39,343 nucleotides of DNA from Paenibacillus sp. (GCA_017512705.1 JAFWEX010000086.1:1-39343), one strand, 5' to 3'; counted from the first letter of the stretch, positions 1-6,999 are shown. The notes: a model not told the origin generated them from the letters alone. Made by a program: numbers and translations.

Positions 1-35
1 AGTTTAGTGCTCGATTTGCCGCTCGACACACTCAT
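1..35 (-). CDS. 5' end of an unidentified gene, cut by window edge
   Basis: Only the first codons are visible. An ATG at 35-33 on the minus strand is preceded by a strong ribosome binding site (AAGGAGGGTA). It opens a frame reading M-S-V-S-S-G-K-S-S-T-K and running off the window. The product cannot be identified from eleven residues. The gene lies inside the mobile element and points away from the integrase, so it is probably an element gene. Confidence 0.5.
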   Translation of the reverse strand, partial: MSVSSGKSSTK

Positions 36-75
36 TACCCTCCTTGCGATTCAAAATGTTTCTCGGGCTTCTTCC

Positions 76-107
76 AAGAAGGAGGAGGCTATCCTCTTCT
101 TTTTTAT
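76..107 (+). terminator. Putative plus-strand terminator
   Basis: A ten-pair stem with one bulged G (76-86 with 92-101, loop GGCTA) runs into a T-rich tail at 100-107, reading on the plus strand. No plus-strand gene is visible to its left; the adjacent gene points the other way. It may end an antisense or unseen transcript. Confidence 0.4.
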
Positions 108-121
108 TTTATGGAACATTA

Positions 122-275
122 TCGGACTAACGTCCGAGCCTGCGTGTCTTTGACACTCGGCACTTATCCTCCCGCGAACAAGAGTGTTTACATATCCATT
201 CCTTCGCGAAGAATTACATAAGTAATGATGCTTTATTTTCTAGCTGCTGCGCGAGGAATAGTGCCTTTCTATTCC
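122..275. repeat. Cluster of short perfect hairpins
   Basis: The hairpins are: TCGGAC/GTCCGA (122-127 with 132-137); GTGTC/GACAC (144-148 with 152-156, inside an outer CCGAG/CTCGG pair at 134-138 and 156-160 that competes with the first hairpin); the self-complementary CTTCGCGAAG (202-211); and GGAATAG/CTATTCC (255-261 with 269-275). None has a terminator T-run. Such clusters occur at replication, transfer or recombination sites; here the role is unknown. Confidence 0.5.
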
Positions 276-290
276 GGAGCGCTATGTTTT

Positions 291-333
291 ATCTTGTTAA
301 TACTAGTTCTTGTTAAAACCTAGTTCTTCTTAA
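291..333. repeat. Three iteron-like direct repeats
   Basis: Three near-identical 10-mers, ATCTTGTTAA (291), TTCTTGTTAA (307) and TTCTTCTTAA (324), are spaced 16 and 17 nt apart. The last two sit in longer copies (CTAGTTCTTGTTAA and CTAGTTCTTCTTAA, 13 of 14 identical). The third copy overlaps the original 3' end of the decayed HTH gene. They could be initiator-binding iterons or a small tandem duplication. Confidence 0.5.
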
Positions 334-778
334 TGTCAAGTCCAGCCATGTCGGTTAGAGCTGACACGGTTCCAGCGGACACGGGACGTTATTTGTCCCG
401 ATCAAACATCGTCAATCCGCTGATCGGCAGCACTGTATACCGGTTGTTGTCGAACTTCCCCTCCTTCCGATATTTCACCGCGACCACCACCGGTTTTCCA
501 TTCCAGCGGTATTCCAAGAGCCGTTTGATGCGCTCGTTCGCGGCTTGTCTTGACGTACCTATCCCGCGAGCAATCTGCGTCTGTGTCGGGTAGCATTCGC
601 CCCTTTCGTTCATATATGACGCGATGACGCACAGTGTATGCCACATCTCTGCGCCCATGTCCGCGAGTAATCCGGATTTAACGGCGTCGACGTACATCTT
701 GACGAAGATACGCGTTTCGGACTGGCCGGACGTGACGGAGTATTCCGTTTGTGATTCGACTGATACGAGTCTATCGAT
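320..778 (-). pseudogene. Decayed replication-initiator-like helix-turn-helix gene
   Basis: The intact core frame is 389-697 (102 aa). It has a winged helix-turn-helix of the type found in plasmid and phage replication proteins: a helical segment (LCVIASYMNERGECYPTQ) and a recognition region (QIARGIGTSRQAANERIKRL), then a beta wing with VVVAVKYRKEGKFDNNRY. Two lesions are visible. Upstream, the same frame stays open and protein-like back to an AAAGGAGG site, but the codon at the right distance (778-776) is ATC instead of ATG, and the ATG that does follow the RBS hits a stop after four codons. Downstream, a TAA at 391-389 is followed in frame by 22 more plausible residues ending D-I-K-K-N-stop at 320. 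A short product from the internal ATG at 697 remains possible. The fold assignment is from pattern, not from a search. Confidence 0.6.
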
Positions 779-924
779 TGTGCATCGCCTCCTTTTACCC
801 CCTCTACAATAAATAGGTCACACACACGTGAGATATTGGGACATGATATCAAAAAATCTTTTATCACATCTCAGATACTGCTAGTTATGGTATGATTTAT
901 TCATTACGTATGGAGGTGACTTCT

Positions 925-1386
925 TTGAAATCAAAAGTAATTATCTTTATTCTTTTGATTACGCTGCTCAGTGGCTGTAATTTAGGTGCTTCTGAGAGTG
1001 CGGTGGATAAAGTGAAGGAATTAGTAAGTACATACCAAGAGAAGAGTGGTATTTCTGCAAAGGCCACAGACGTGGAATTTGACATGGCTAATCGTTTGGA
1101 TGATCCTTTCGTGATAGCAGGAACGGCATCGTTAAGCGATTACTACAACTACGGATATGAGTTCTTTGAGGATAAGTGGTTTAGTGTGAGACTGGATACT
1201 ATAGACAGACCTGGAAGTTGGTATCTATACTTCGATAGGAAGAGTGATAAAGCTCTTTTCGAAGAACTAAAGAATAACAACAAAGTCATCTTAGTTGCTG
1301 CTGCTTTTGTGCCAAAGAGTATCTACAACGAGAAACAAGGAAAAATGGCAGCCGCAACGACCCCAGTCTGGGTCGCGATAGACTAA
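925..1386 (+). CDS. Small secreted lipoprotein of unknown function
   Basis: A 153-residue protein starting at TTG 925, chosen because GGAGGTG sits 6 nt upstream; an earlier in-frame ATG at 892 lacks such a site. It begins with a lipoprotein signal: K-S-K, a hydrophobic core (VIIFILLITL) and the lipobox L-S-G-C, so the mature protein should be anchored by a lipidated Cys on the outer face of the membrane. The mature part is hydrophilic with many aromatic residues around 70-110 (YYNYGYEFF, WYLYF). No family is recognised. It lies between the decayed HTH gene and the integrase and ends at a shared bidirectional terminator, so it is likely cargo of the element. Confidence 0.75.
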   Translation: MKSKVIIFILLITLLSGCNLGASESAVDKVKELVSTYQEKSGISAKATDVEFDMANRLDDPFVIAGTASLSDYYNYGYEFFEDKWFSVRLDTIDRPGSWYLYFDRKSDKALFEELKNNNKVILVAAAFVPKSIYNEKQGKMAAATTPVWVAID

Positions 1387-1390
1387 ACGA

Positions 1391-1436
1391 AATAACCCTG
1401 ACTCGTAATCTTCTCGCGAGTCAGGGTTATTTTTTA
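1391..1436. terminator. Bidirectional terminator between lipoprotein and integrase
   Basis: A perfect 15-bp stem (1391-1405 with 1417-1431) is followed by a T-run on the plus strand. The integrase stop codon overlaps its right flank. It serves convergent genes: the lipoprotein from the left and probably the integrase from the right. Confidence 0.85.
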
Positions 1437-2417
1437 TTCTTCTACTACATCGCTCGTCAACCGTTCAAGCGGCGAGTATTTCTTGTGTTGTTTAACGACA
1501 TCGGTTCCGAAAAGGTTTACGTACATACGTACGATTTCAAGCGACGTGTGGCCTAGAATCTTTTGAAGGGAGAACGGGTCTCCCCCATTCATTACGTACA
1601 TTTTCGCGAAGGTATGTCGGAAAGTGTGAGGGGAAACGCGCACTCCTTGGATGCCCGCATCTTGTCCGTAAATACGAACATAATCCTGCATCGATCGCTT
1701 ACCAAGTGGACCGTTGTCGATATTCACGAATAGGAAGTCATGATCTAGCATGCCTCGGATAGAGACGTACTCCTTCAGGTGGCGGTGCAGTGTGCTTCCG
1801 AATGGCACGAATCGTTCTTTTCTACCCTTACCTCGCACTCGGACGTACCGATTATTCCAATCGATGTCCGTCAGCCTCATGCCCTCAACTTCTGCGATCC
1901 GAACGCCAGTGTCGGTCAATACCAGCATTATTACGTAATCGCGATATCCAGTAAACGTTGCTTTGTTCGGCGAGTTTAGAAGCTTATTAAGTTGGTCCTT
2001 TGTGAACGTCTCAATCACTTTCTTTTCGTAACGTAATGGCTTTATCGTCGCGGCTGGATTCTCTGGAAGATGTCCCTCATGATGCATGAAGTTAAAGAAC
2101 GCTTTCCATCCACGAAGCATTCGATCCACCGTTATCATTTTTACCTTGTCTTTCTTGTCGAGTATCGAGTCTTCAATATGACGCTTCTGCACGTCAATCG
2201 GACGAGTTACGTTTTGTATCGACATGTACTTTACAAGTTGCTTTAGTACGTCCTTATAGTACTTGATAGATAAATCGGCTAAGTTTCGCACTCTACATTC
2301 GCGCAAAAACTCTTCGATCGCTAGGTCGAAATCCGTTGAGATTGGCGATAAATCTGTTCCGTTTTGCTTCACCGATGATATGACATTTCGACGCCTGGAG
2401 CGAGGATTTGCAGACAA
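1434..2417 (-). CDS. Tyrosine recombinase (phage/ICE-type integrase)
   Basis: Site-specific recombinase that would integrate and excise the element. From the TTG at 2417 (327 aa) it has an N-terminal SAM-like core-binding domain (about 30-120) and a C-terminal catalytic domain with the full set of catalytic residues: R173 (TGVRIAE), K200 (GKGRKERF), H264 and R267 (SPHTFRH), H290 (LGHTS) and the nucleophile Y299 (RMYVNLF). It resembles the XerC/XerD-like integrases of Gram-positive elements. The frame is open to an ATG at 2519, but that start has no ribosome site, whereas GAGGGGTG precedes the TTG by 8 nt, so the shorter form is preferred. It lies about 180 bp from the interrupted tRNA-Leu, the usual place for an integrase next to its attachment site. 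Confidence 0.9.
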   Translation of the reverse strand: MSANPRSRRRNVISSVKQNGTDLSPISTDFDLAIEEFLRECRVRNLADLSIKYYKDVLKQLVKYMSIQNVTRPIDVQKRHIEDSILDKKDKVKMITVDRMLRGWKAFFNFMHHEGHLPENPAATIKPLRYEKKVIETFTKDQLNKLLNSPNKATFTGYRDYVIMLVLTDTGVRIAEVEGMRLTDIDWNNRYVRVRGKGRKERFVPFGSTLHRHLKEYVSIRGMLDHDFLFVNIDNGPLGKRSMQDYVRIYGQDAGIQGVRVSPHTFRHTFAKMYVMNGGDPFSLQKILGHTSLEIVRMYVNLFGTDVVKQHKKYSPLERLTSDVVEE

Positions 2418-2574
2418 AAGAAAAACACCCCTCTTCGTTAAATTTGTCGATAACAACGAACAAAACGAAGTGAGGTGCGTGATATTTCCGTATGTACTTT
2501 CGTAGGATTCACGCTGCATTCCCGTAAATGGCTATCGCATTGGCACCGTATAGGACTATAAAACCATCGAAAAT

Positions 2575-2589
2575 GTTACAAAGTGTAAC
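2575..2589. repeat. Small inverted repeat beside the attachment junction
   Basis: GTTACA and TGTAAC flank a 3-nt centre 7 nt inside the point where the tRNA identity ends. Its position suggests an integrase or excisionase arm-type binding site; this is inferred from location only. Confidence 0.4.
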
Positions 2590-2595
2590 GTCAAT

Positions 2596-2634
2596 TTTTA
2601 AGTCCTGTGCGTCTGCCAATTCCGCCACCCCGGC
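2596..2634 (-). tRNA. 5' half of tRNA-Leu(UAA), interrupted; element attachment site
   Basis: Read on the minus strand, the 39 nt match the start of a tRNA-Leu: acceptor strand GCCGGGG, a D-arm with GGCGGAATTGGCAGACGC, the 5' anticodon stem CAGGA and the whole loop CTTAAAA (anticodon TAA). The 3' stem strand TCCTG should follow. Instead the sequence becomes ATTGACGTTACA and does not resemble a tRNA. The anticodon loop is a known crossover site for tyrosine recombinases, so this is read as the attachment junction. Upstream lies a good promoter, so this is the chromosomal 5' half. Whether an intact copy is rebuilt at the other end of the element cannot be seen. Confidence 0.8.
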
Positions 2635-2664
2635 GTATGTACAACTTTCTTGGCGACAAGAAAT

Positions 2665-2693
2665 ATCTTACCATGAATAAATTAATAATGCAA
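2665..2693 (-). promoter_or_regulatory. Sigma-A-type promoter of the interrupted tRNA-Leu
   Basis: On the minus strand, TTGCAT (2693-2688), a 17-bp spacer and TAAGAT (2670-2665) lie about 30 nt upstream of the tRNA 5' end. It lies on the chromosomal side of the junction, so it probably still transcribes into the mobile element and could drive the integrase-side DNA. Confidence 0.65.
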
Positions 2694-2704
2694 CACTTTT
2701 TATA

Positions 2705-2749
2705 AAAAAAAAATGAAACAGGCACTGCAAGCATCAGCTCACAGTGCCT
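2705..2749 (-). terminator. Terminator downstream of the general stress protein gene
   Basis: An 8-bp stem AGGCACTG/CAGTGCCT (2720-2727 with 2742-2749) is followed on the minus strand by a long T-run at 2713-2705. It ends transcripts arriving from the gene at 2863-3312. Confidence 0.8.
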
Positions 2750-2752
2750 AGA

Positions 2753-2824
2753 AAGTCCGAGTTGCGGTCCCGGACTTCCGGTAAACCATCTATATTAAGG
2801 GAGGTGTAATATAAGAATACCTCC
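2753..2824. repeat. Two small hairpins in a 3' untranslated region
   Basis: AAGTCCG/CGGACTT (2753-2759 with 2771-2777) and GGAGGT/ACCTCC (2800-2805 with 2819-2824) lie between the stress protein gene and its terminator. On the minus strand the second exposes a GGAGGT that could act as a ribosome binding site, but no start codon follows at a usable distance. They may stabilise the mRNA end or form part of a small RNA. Confidence 0.35.
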
Positions 2825-2862
2825 TCAACATTAAAGAAACCTAAAATCAGCCTTAAATTAAA

Positions 2863-3312
2863 CTAAAAAAGCATAATTTGCTTCACACGCTCTGCTTGCT
2901 CATCGTTACACTCTACGAAAACCAGGATATGACCTTGCAGTAGCCAGTCCTCGTAATGACGTGCGTCTTTCTCCGGAATCCCTGCTTCTGTCAGTGTTAA
3001 AACCAGATCATCTGTCTCATTTCCAATCTCATTGCCGGCCAGTCTTCGAACCGCCTTCCCGATGGATGCGGTTTGATCCATTCGTCTCCCTAGTCCAGCT
3101 AAAATTCCCTTTAACGCTCCAAATACACCATCTGTGCCAGCACCTTTCAACGGTTTGGGCAGTCCTGTCTTCTCGCTAATCAGCTCCAGATCGAGCTGCT
3201 CCTTAGCTACAGCACCCAAGTACTGATCTTTAATCCCTTCCTTTTTCAAATTATTTATCAGAATAATCGCCTCATGCTCCGTTCGTGCCAGCCCAACAAA
3301 TAGTTTCGTCAT
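2863..3312 (-). CDS. General stress protein, YflT/GSP17M-like
   Basis: A 149-residue cytoplasmic protein starting at ATG 3312, which has GGAGGGG 6-7 nt upstream; an earlier in-frame ATG at 3360 has no such site. The N-terminal 60 residues (KLFVGLARTEHEAIILINNL, then DQYLGAVAKEQ) match the general stress protein 17M-like domain known from sigma-B-controlled proteins of Bacillus. A Gly/Ala stretch in the middle (AGTDGVFGALKGILAGLG) and a second alpha/beta half ending in HILVFVECND suggest a ferredoxin-like fold. The molecular activity of this family is unknown. A GTTTCT ... GGGATA pair lies upstream (3407-3380), but its 16-nt spacer is long for sigma-B, so stress control is only suggested. Confidence 0.75.
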   Translation of the reverse strand: MTKLFVGLARTEHEAIILINNLKKEGIKDQYLGAVAKEQLDLELISEKTGLPKPLKGAGTDGVFGALKGILAGLGRRMDQTASIGKAVRRLAGNEIGNETDDLVLTLTEAGIPEKDARHYEDWLLQGHILVFVECNDEQAERVKQIMLF

Positions 3313-3528
3313 TCGGGTCCCCTCCTCTTCTTCATACCCTAATATAACCCCGAAGTCCATGTTCAGTAACGATCATTTGTATCCCCTAAGTCAATGCACC
3401 TAGAAACACTTCATTCATTCTCTACTGGAAATCCATACCTAGTTCTGATAGACTATATAAAGAAGACAAATTAACCATTGAAAAATCAGACATATCGACA
3501 AATATCTTATAATCAGGAGCAATGACTT

Positions 3529-3753
3529 ATGAAAAAAGAGGTAGAAATTGCCATTCGACGCAATCAGCAGATTCTGGTTCGTAATACAAGCGGACAGACC
3601 GTAACCGGCTTCCCAGAGCGCTCAGCAGACAGTTCCATTCTCTCCCTACGTACGGTACAAGGAAGTGTGTGGATTCCGTTTGATGAAGTCGAACATGTCA
3701 CTCGCCTGTTAACCATTCGCTCTCATCATATGGATATTATGCAGCTCGTATAG
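3529..3753 (+). CDS. Small hypothetical protein, 74 aa
   Basis: A short soluble protein with the sequence pattern of a small beta-barrel: charged N-terminus (KKEVEIAIRRNQQ), a strand-turn-strand with TVTGFPER, and a strand followed by a helix (SVWIPFDEVEHVTRL). The layout resembles YolD-like and LSM-like small proteins (a strand leading into F-D-E-V), but no family is claimed. AGGAG lies 9-10 nt before the ATG. It stands alone on the plus strand and is followed by its own terminator. Confidence 0.65.
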   Translation: MKKEVEIAIRRNQQILVRNTSGQTVTGFPERSADSSILSLRTVQGSVWIPFDEVEHVTRLLTIRSHHMDIMQLV

Positions 3754-3877
3754 AGATCCTTGTATTCAACACGCTTGAATTCTTCTCATCTAATGATCGA
3801 GAACAGAGAACCACTCCTATATAAAGATTAGCTGTAACGAGAAGTTTATTATTTCCTTACAGCACTCCATATTCAAA

Positions 3878-3904
3878 AACCAGACGTTTCTGCGTCTGGT
3901 TTTT
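3878..3904 (+). terminator. Terminator after the 74-aa gene
   Basis: AACCAGACG pairs with CGTCTGGTT (3878-3886 with 3893-3901) and runs into a T-stretch. Flanking A and T runs make it usable in both directions, so it may also stop the nuclease gene from the right. Confidence 0.85.
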
Positions 3905-3989
3905 CTTACAATTTGGAATTCTGTGTACGTCCTCTCTCAATTAGAGAAAGCACTTCTCCTATGCCCAACATTTCATTACATCACCAGCA

Positions 3990-4475
3990 TTACTTCACCA
4001 CGAATCTGACACGTGTGCCATCCGGATATGTACTTAATTGATTTCCCACCCATGAGCCCGCACCGCGATTGTCCTTGGGCGTAATGTATTGGATATCCGC
4101 CCCTTCACCGCCTTCTGCACACATCGCCATAGGCCATTCATCTCGATCCTTGCCTTTTTTGATCGGTACACCTCTCAATGACCGTTCCCTGTTCTCTTCA
4201 GCGCCTTTTCTGTCAATTGTGCATACATCTGAATGCCCCGCTTGGATTGCCCTTCGTATGTGGCTGGCTGTCTCAGGATACCGATCTGCTGGAAAAGTAA
4301 TCGTGTAATCTATACCGCTGTTATCGGTTACTTTGAACGGAGAAGGTATATCCAGCGGCCATTCTCCCCCTGCCCATGCATAGAGAGCAATCAATATCAT
4401 GCTCGCTAACGTCAGTAATTTACCTCTGAATCCCCGTTTTCCTCTCTTACCCCTTCTGCCGCGTCTCTTACTCAT
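3990..4475 (-). CDS. NucA/NucB-type secreted DNA nuclease
   Basis: A 161-residue protein related to the sporulation nuclease NucB and the competence nuclease NucA, which cut DNA outside the membrane. The start at ATG 4475 follows GGGGAGG at 6 nt; an earlier in-frame ATG at 4514 has none. It begins with an extremely basic stretch ([18 protein letters not shown]) followed by one hydrophobic segment ([16 protein letters not shown]), so it is exported or membrane-anchored. The C-terminal half has the family signature: [14 protein letters not shown] (about 110-123) and [22 protein letters not shown] (about 126-147), with catalytic Asp/Glu and the Asn/Arg site. NucB itself lacks so long a basic N-terminus. 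It stands alone; role in spore formation or nutrient DNA breakdown is inferred. Confidence 0.85.
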   Translation of the reverse strand: MSKRRGRRGKRGKRGFRGKLLTLASMILIALYAWAGGEWPLDIPSPFKVTDNSGIDYTITFPADRYPETASHIRRAIQAGHSDVCTIDRKGAEENRERSLRGVPIKKGKDRDEWPMAMCAEGGEGADIQYITPKDNRGAGSWVGNQLSTYPDGTRVRFVVK

Positions 4476-4550
4476 GATGTTCCTCCCCCATGTAACACTA
4501 GCATCAAATAGCATTATATCAGAACGCCAGTTCGCAGAACAATAAATCCA

Positions 4551-4583
4551 TCAAAAAAAAGCAGCCAGATTCACCTGACTGCT
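4551..4583 (-). terminator. Terminator of the LOV histidine kinase gene
   Basis: An imperfect stem AGCAGCCAG/CTGACTGCT (4560-4583) is followed on the minus strand by eight T. It lies about 20 nt after the kinase stop codon. Confidence 0.8.
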
Positions 4584-4603
4584 GTCCTACACTTCGCCAT
4601 GTC

Positions 4604-5752
4604 CTACCCGGTATTCAAAATACTCTGACCACTTAGGAAAGGTATCGTTACACAAAATTCGGTCCCTTTTCCCTCAACACTCTCCACCGTAATACTACCG
4701 TTCATCAATCCCAGTAGTTCTTTACATATCGTCAATCCAAGTCCACTCCCACCAAACCTTCTCGCATGAGAAATATCGGACTGAGTGAAGGCTTCAAACA
4801 GCTGGCCTATCTGATCTGAAGGAATACCAATGCCAGTGTCCCTTACCAAGAACGTAATCATCGTCTGCTCATGTGAATGCTCTGTAACATCGACTTGAAG
4901 CTGCACTTCTCCTCGCTCAGTAAACTTGATGGCATTACTCAGCAAATTATCCAGCACCTGTCTTAGCCTTAGCGGATCTCCCCATAATACATCCGGAATG
5001 TTTAGATCAGCATGACAGAGTATACGAATTTGTTTATTCATCGCAGCGGGTTCATACGTTTTCATAATTTGCTGAATCAGCTTAATTGGCTGAAACTCGA
5101 TATACTCAATTCCCATTTTACCTCTGCCTAGCTTCGCAATATCCAGACTGTTGTTTACGATGTTCAGTAGAGCTTCGCCCGATTGACGCGCCAACTCCAA
5201 ATATTCTTTTTGCTCATCGGTCATATCTCCCATTCCCGCAAGTTCGATCATACCCATAATACCGTTCAGCGGTGTACGAAGCTCATGGTTCAACTTGCCG
5301 ATGAATTCCAGCTGTCCTCTGCTCGTTTTCTCAGCACTGGTTGCTGCAGTCTGTAGCTGTTGCTCAGCATATTTCCGTTCAGAGATGTCATATTGTATAC
5401 CTACAAAGTACAGACACTCGCCTGATTCGTTAAAAATGGGATCGATATTCAGTTCATTCCAGAACTTCTGGCCACTTTTAGTATAATTTAAAACCTCAAC
5501 CTTGATGGATTGTCGTTTACTTAATGCTTCCCGAATATATAAAACGGTTTCAGGATCTGTATCCGTCCCTTGCAAAAATCGGCAATTCCGTCCAATCGAC
5601 TCTTCATACGTATACCCGGTCAGCCAGGTAAAATGTTCGTTTACATACATGAGCGGAAGATCAGGCGAGGTAGCGTCCACTACCGTAACGGAGGATTTTA
5701 ATTTTGAGATAATAAATTCCCATTGCATGGGGAGTTGATTAAATAGACTCAT
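4604..5752 (-). CDS. LOV-domain (blue-light) sensor histidine kinase
   Basis: A 382-residue soluble kinase with no membrane segment. Residues 10-125 form a PAS domain of the LOV class: the photoactive cysteine motif GRNCRFLQG at 54-62 (C57), the flavin-contacting N89 (LNYTK), N99 (FWNELNIDP) and Q120 (VGIQYDIS). The layout is that of Bacillus YtvA. A short coiled linker (126-148) leads to the phosphoacceptor H156 (LNHELRTP) and an HATPase domain with N-box (LDNLLSNAIKF, 267-277), G1 (DTGIGI, 305-310) and G2 (GGSGLGL, 334-340). Light would form a flavin-cysteine adduct and change kinase activity; that is established for the family and inferred here. No response regulator gene is adjacent, so it is an orphan. 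GGAGGAGA lies upstream of the ATG. Redox sensing through the same flavin is an alternative. Confidence 0.92.
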   Translation of the reverse strand: MSLFNQLPMQWEFIISKLKSSVTVVDATSPDLPLMYVNEHFTWLTGYTYEESIGRNCRFLQGTDTDPETVLYIREALSKRQSIKVEVLNYTKSGQKFWNELNIDPIFNESGECLYFVGIQYDISERKYAEQQLQTAATSAEKTSRGQLEFIGKLNHELRTPLNGIMGMIELAGMGDMTDEQKEYLELARQSGEALLNIVNNSLDIAKLGRGKMGIEYIEFQPIKLIQQIMKTYEPAAMNKQIRILCHADLNIPDVLWGDPLRLRQVLDNLLSNAIKFTERGEVQLQVDVTEHSHEQTMITFLVRDTGIGIPSDQIGQLFEAFTQSDISHARRFGGSGLGLTICKELLGLMNGSITVESVEGKGTEFCVTIPFLSGQSILNTG

Positions 5753-5946
5753 ACCTTTGTCTCCTCCATCTCACATCCTTGACTCCAGATGGTATGTGTT
5801 GATATAAAACAATCTTTTTTATTGTACCACAGTTATTCAAACAATGTAGTTCTTGGGTAATAGTTCTTAAACTTATGAATTCATATCCGTTCACAATAAC
5901 CTGCCTGTCATATCAGAAATTAATGGTTGACGAGGAAGGAAGATCA

Positions 5947-6138
5947 ATGATGAAAACCCTCTTTTTTTTATTTATGGTCTTATGTATAATCAATCTCTGT
6001 TTTCCAAAGTTCGGTTGGTATCTTCGGTATGGCTGGATCGCAAGAGGAGAATCGGAACCAAGCAAATCGTACATGACTATGGTACGAATGTCTAGCTTGT
6101 TCATGCTTCTCATTGCTTTTACTCTTGCCATGGGATAA
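5947..6138 (+). CDS. Small membrane protein, DUF6199-like
   Basis: A 63-residue protein with two predicted membrane segments (TLFFLFMVLCIINLCF and MSSLFMLLIAFTLAMG). They are separated by a loop with GWYLRYGWIARGESEPSK that resembles the W-x-G-D/E-x-E-P-S loop of DUF6199 proteins. The start at ATG 5947 (a second ATG follows directly) is chosen because GAGGAAGGAAG precedes it; the frame is open further upstream without a site. The function of the family is unknown. It is likely a single-gene transcript, ended by the hairpin at 6184-6215. Confidence 0.65.
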   Translation: MMKTLFFLFMVLCIINLCFPKFGWYLRYGWIARGESEPSKSYMTMVRMSSLFMLLIAFTLAMG

Positions 6139-6183
6139 TGACAACCGCGGAGAAGACTTACGTGGAATAAAGAAATAGAAAAC

Positions 6184-6215
6184 AAAGACCATCTGCTTTT
6201 GCACAGATGGTCTTT
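6184..6215. terminator. Hairpin after the small membrane gene
   Basis: AAAGACCATCTG pairs perfectly with CAGATGGTCTTT (6184-6195 with 6204-6215). The T-tract is only three long, so termination may be weak. Confidence 0.6.
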
Positions 6216-6297
6216 GGCATACTCTGACGTGAATATGATAACTTTGTTTGTGGTGTTGCTGTAACATACGCCGTAAGATAAGGGATATAGATGTCTC

Positions 6298-6936
6298 GTG
6301 TTAGAAAGGACAACATGGAGTATGAACATCGCATTTTATCCATTCTGGGGTGCCAAAACACTCCACTCGCTCGTACAGGTTATTTCAGTGACGACAATGA
6401 CTTGCCTTGCATACAAACAAACTGAAATGATTCGTTATACGCTACTCTTTCTATGCGTTTATGTCATGGCCTATCTAGCCGCTAGTGTTATGTTCCAACC
6501 GCTGATCAAACGCTGTGCATTATCCAGACTAATGATCACAGTTCCTATGAACGGAACGTTATTGCTCATTGGGATGGCCTTCATCCTGCATCACCTGGTA
6601 TTACCGACTATACTTCTGTTCACAACTGGTCTGATCCTCTCTGTCATGATTCGCTGGGAATCACTATTACTGGAGGCCATCCAGCCCTTAGTGTTGGAAG
6701 GGGAGGACCTATTCAAAGCCAACAAGCTGCTCTCTTTTTCAACGTACACCATAACAGGTGCAGGACTGGCTATGGCAGCAATCATACTTGTATATCTGGG
6801 CATCACACAAGCACTTTGGGCTGTCTCGTGTCTGTCTTTCGTTGCACTGGTCCTGATTATGAACGTGAATCACCTGATAAACAGCTTCCAGAGCCCTTCG
6901 AATAAACGTTATGTCAGACCACGTGTCCATAAATAA
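6298..6936 (+). CDS. Six-helix membrane protein resembling half of an MFS transporter
   Basis: About 205-212 residues with roughly six membrane helices and a basic C-terminus (NKRYVRPRVHK). Between helices four and five, RWESLLLEAIQPLVLEGEDLFKANKLLSF resembles the loop of drug-exporter-like MFS proteins (the pattern is E-A-x-x-P-x-L-V-x-x-x-D-L-x-x-A-N-x-L). It therefore looks like one six-helix half of a 12-helix transporter, with no second half in the DNA that follows. The start is uncertain: GTG 6298, or ATG 6322 with AGGA about 11 nt upstream; neither is well served. It could be a remnant or a half-transporter that pairs with itself. A strong terminator follows. Confidence 0.6.
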   Translation: MLERTTWSMNIAFYPFWGAKTLHSLVQVISVTTMTCLAYKQTEMIRYTLLFLCVYVMAYLAASVMFQPLIKRCALSRLMITVPMNGTLLLIGMAFILHHLVLPTILLFTTGLILSVMIRWESLLLEAIQPLVLEGEDLFKANKLLSFSTYTITGAGLAMAAIILVYLGITQALWAVSCLSFVALVLIMNVNHLINSFQSPSNKRYVRPRVHK

Positions 6937-6970
6937 AAAAAGGACGCGCAGGCCAAGTCTGCTCGTCTCT

Positions 6971-6999
6971 ATACTGCTTCTCCCAGAAGCAGTATTTTT
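6971..6999 (+). terminator. Terminator after the half-transporter gene
   Basis: A perfect 11-bp stem ATACTGCTTCT/AGAAGCAGTAT (6971-6981 with 6985-6995), loop CCC, followed by TTTTT. Confidence 0.9.

Larger units (their letters stand above)
1..2600. mobile_element. Right end of an integrative element inserted in tRNA-Leu(UAA)
   Basis: The stretch holds a tyrosine recombinase close to a tRNA junction, a decayed replication-initiator-like gene, a lipoprotein and repeat-rich noncoding DNA. From 2,635 onward ordinary chromosomal genes begin. The junction is inferred at about 2,596-2,600, where identity to a tRNA-Leu(UAA) gene stops. The other end lies beyond the left edge, so size and type (prophage remnant, integrative conjugative element or island) cannot be told. 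No structural phage or conjugation gene is visible. Confidence 0.65.

Noticed and set aside
610-867. 85-codon minus-strand frame overlapping the HTH pseudogene
   Set aside because: It is the shifted frame of the better HTH reading and shows no domain; its start has no ribosome site.
3380-3407. Sigma-B promoter for the general stress protein (GTTTCT ... GGGATA)
   Set aside because: The 16-nt spacer is longer than usual and the -35 is incomplete; kept only as a remark under the gene.
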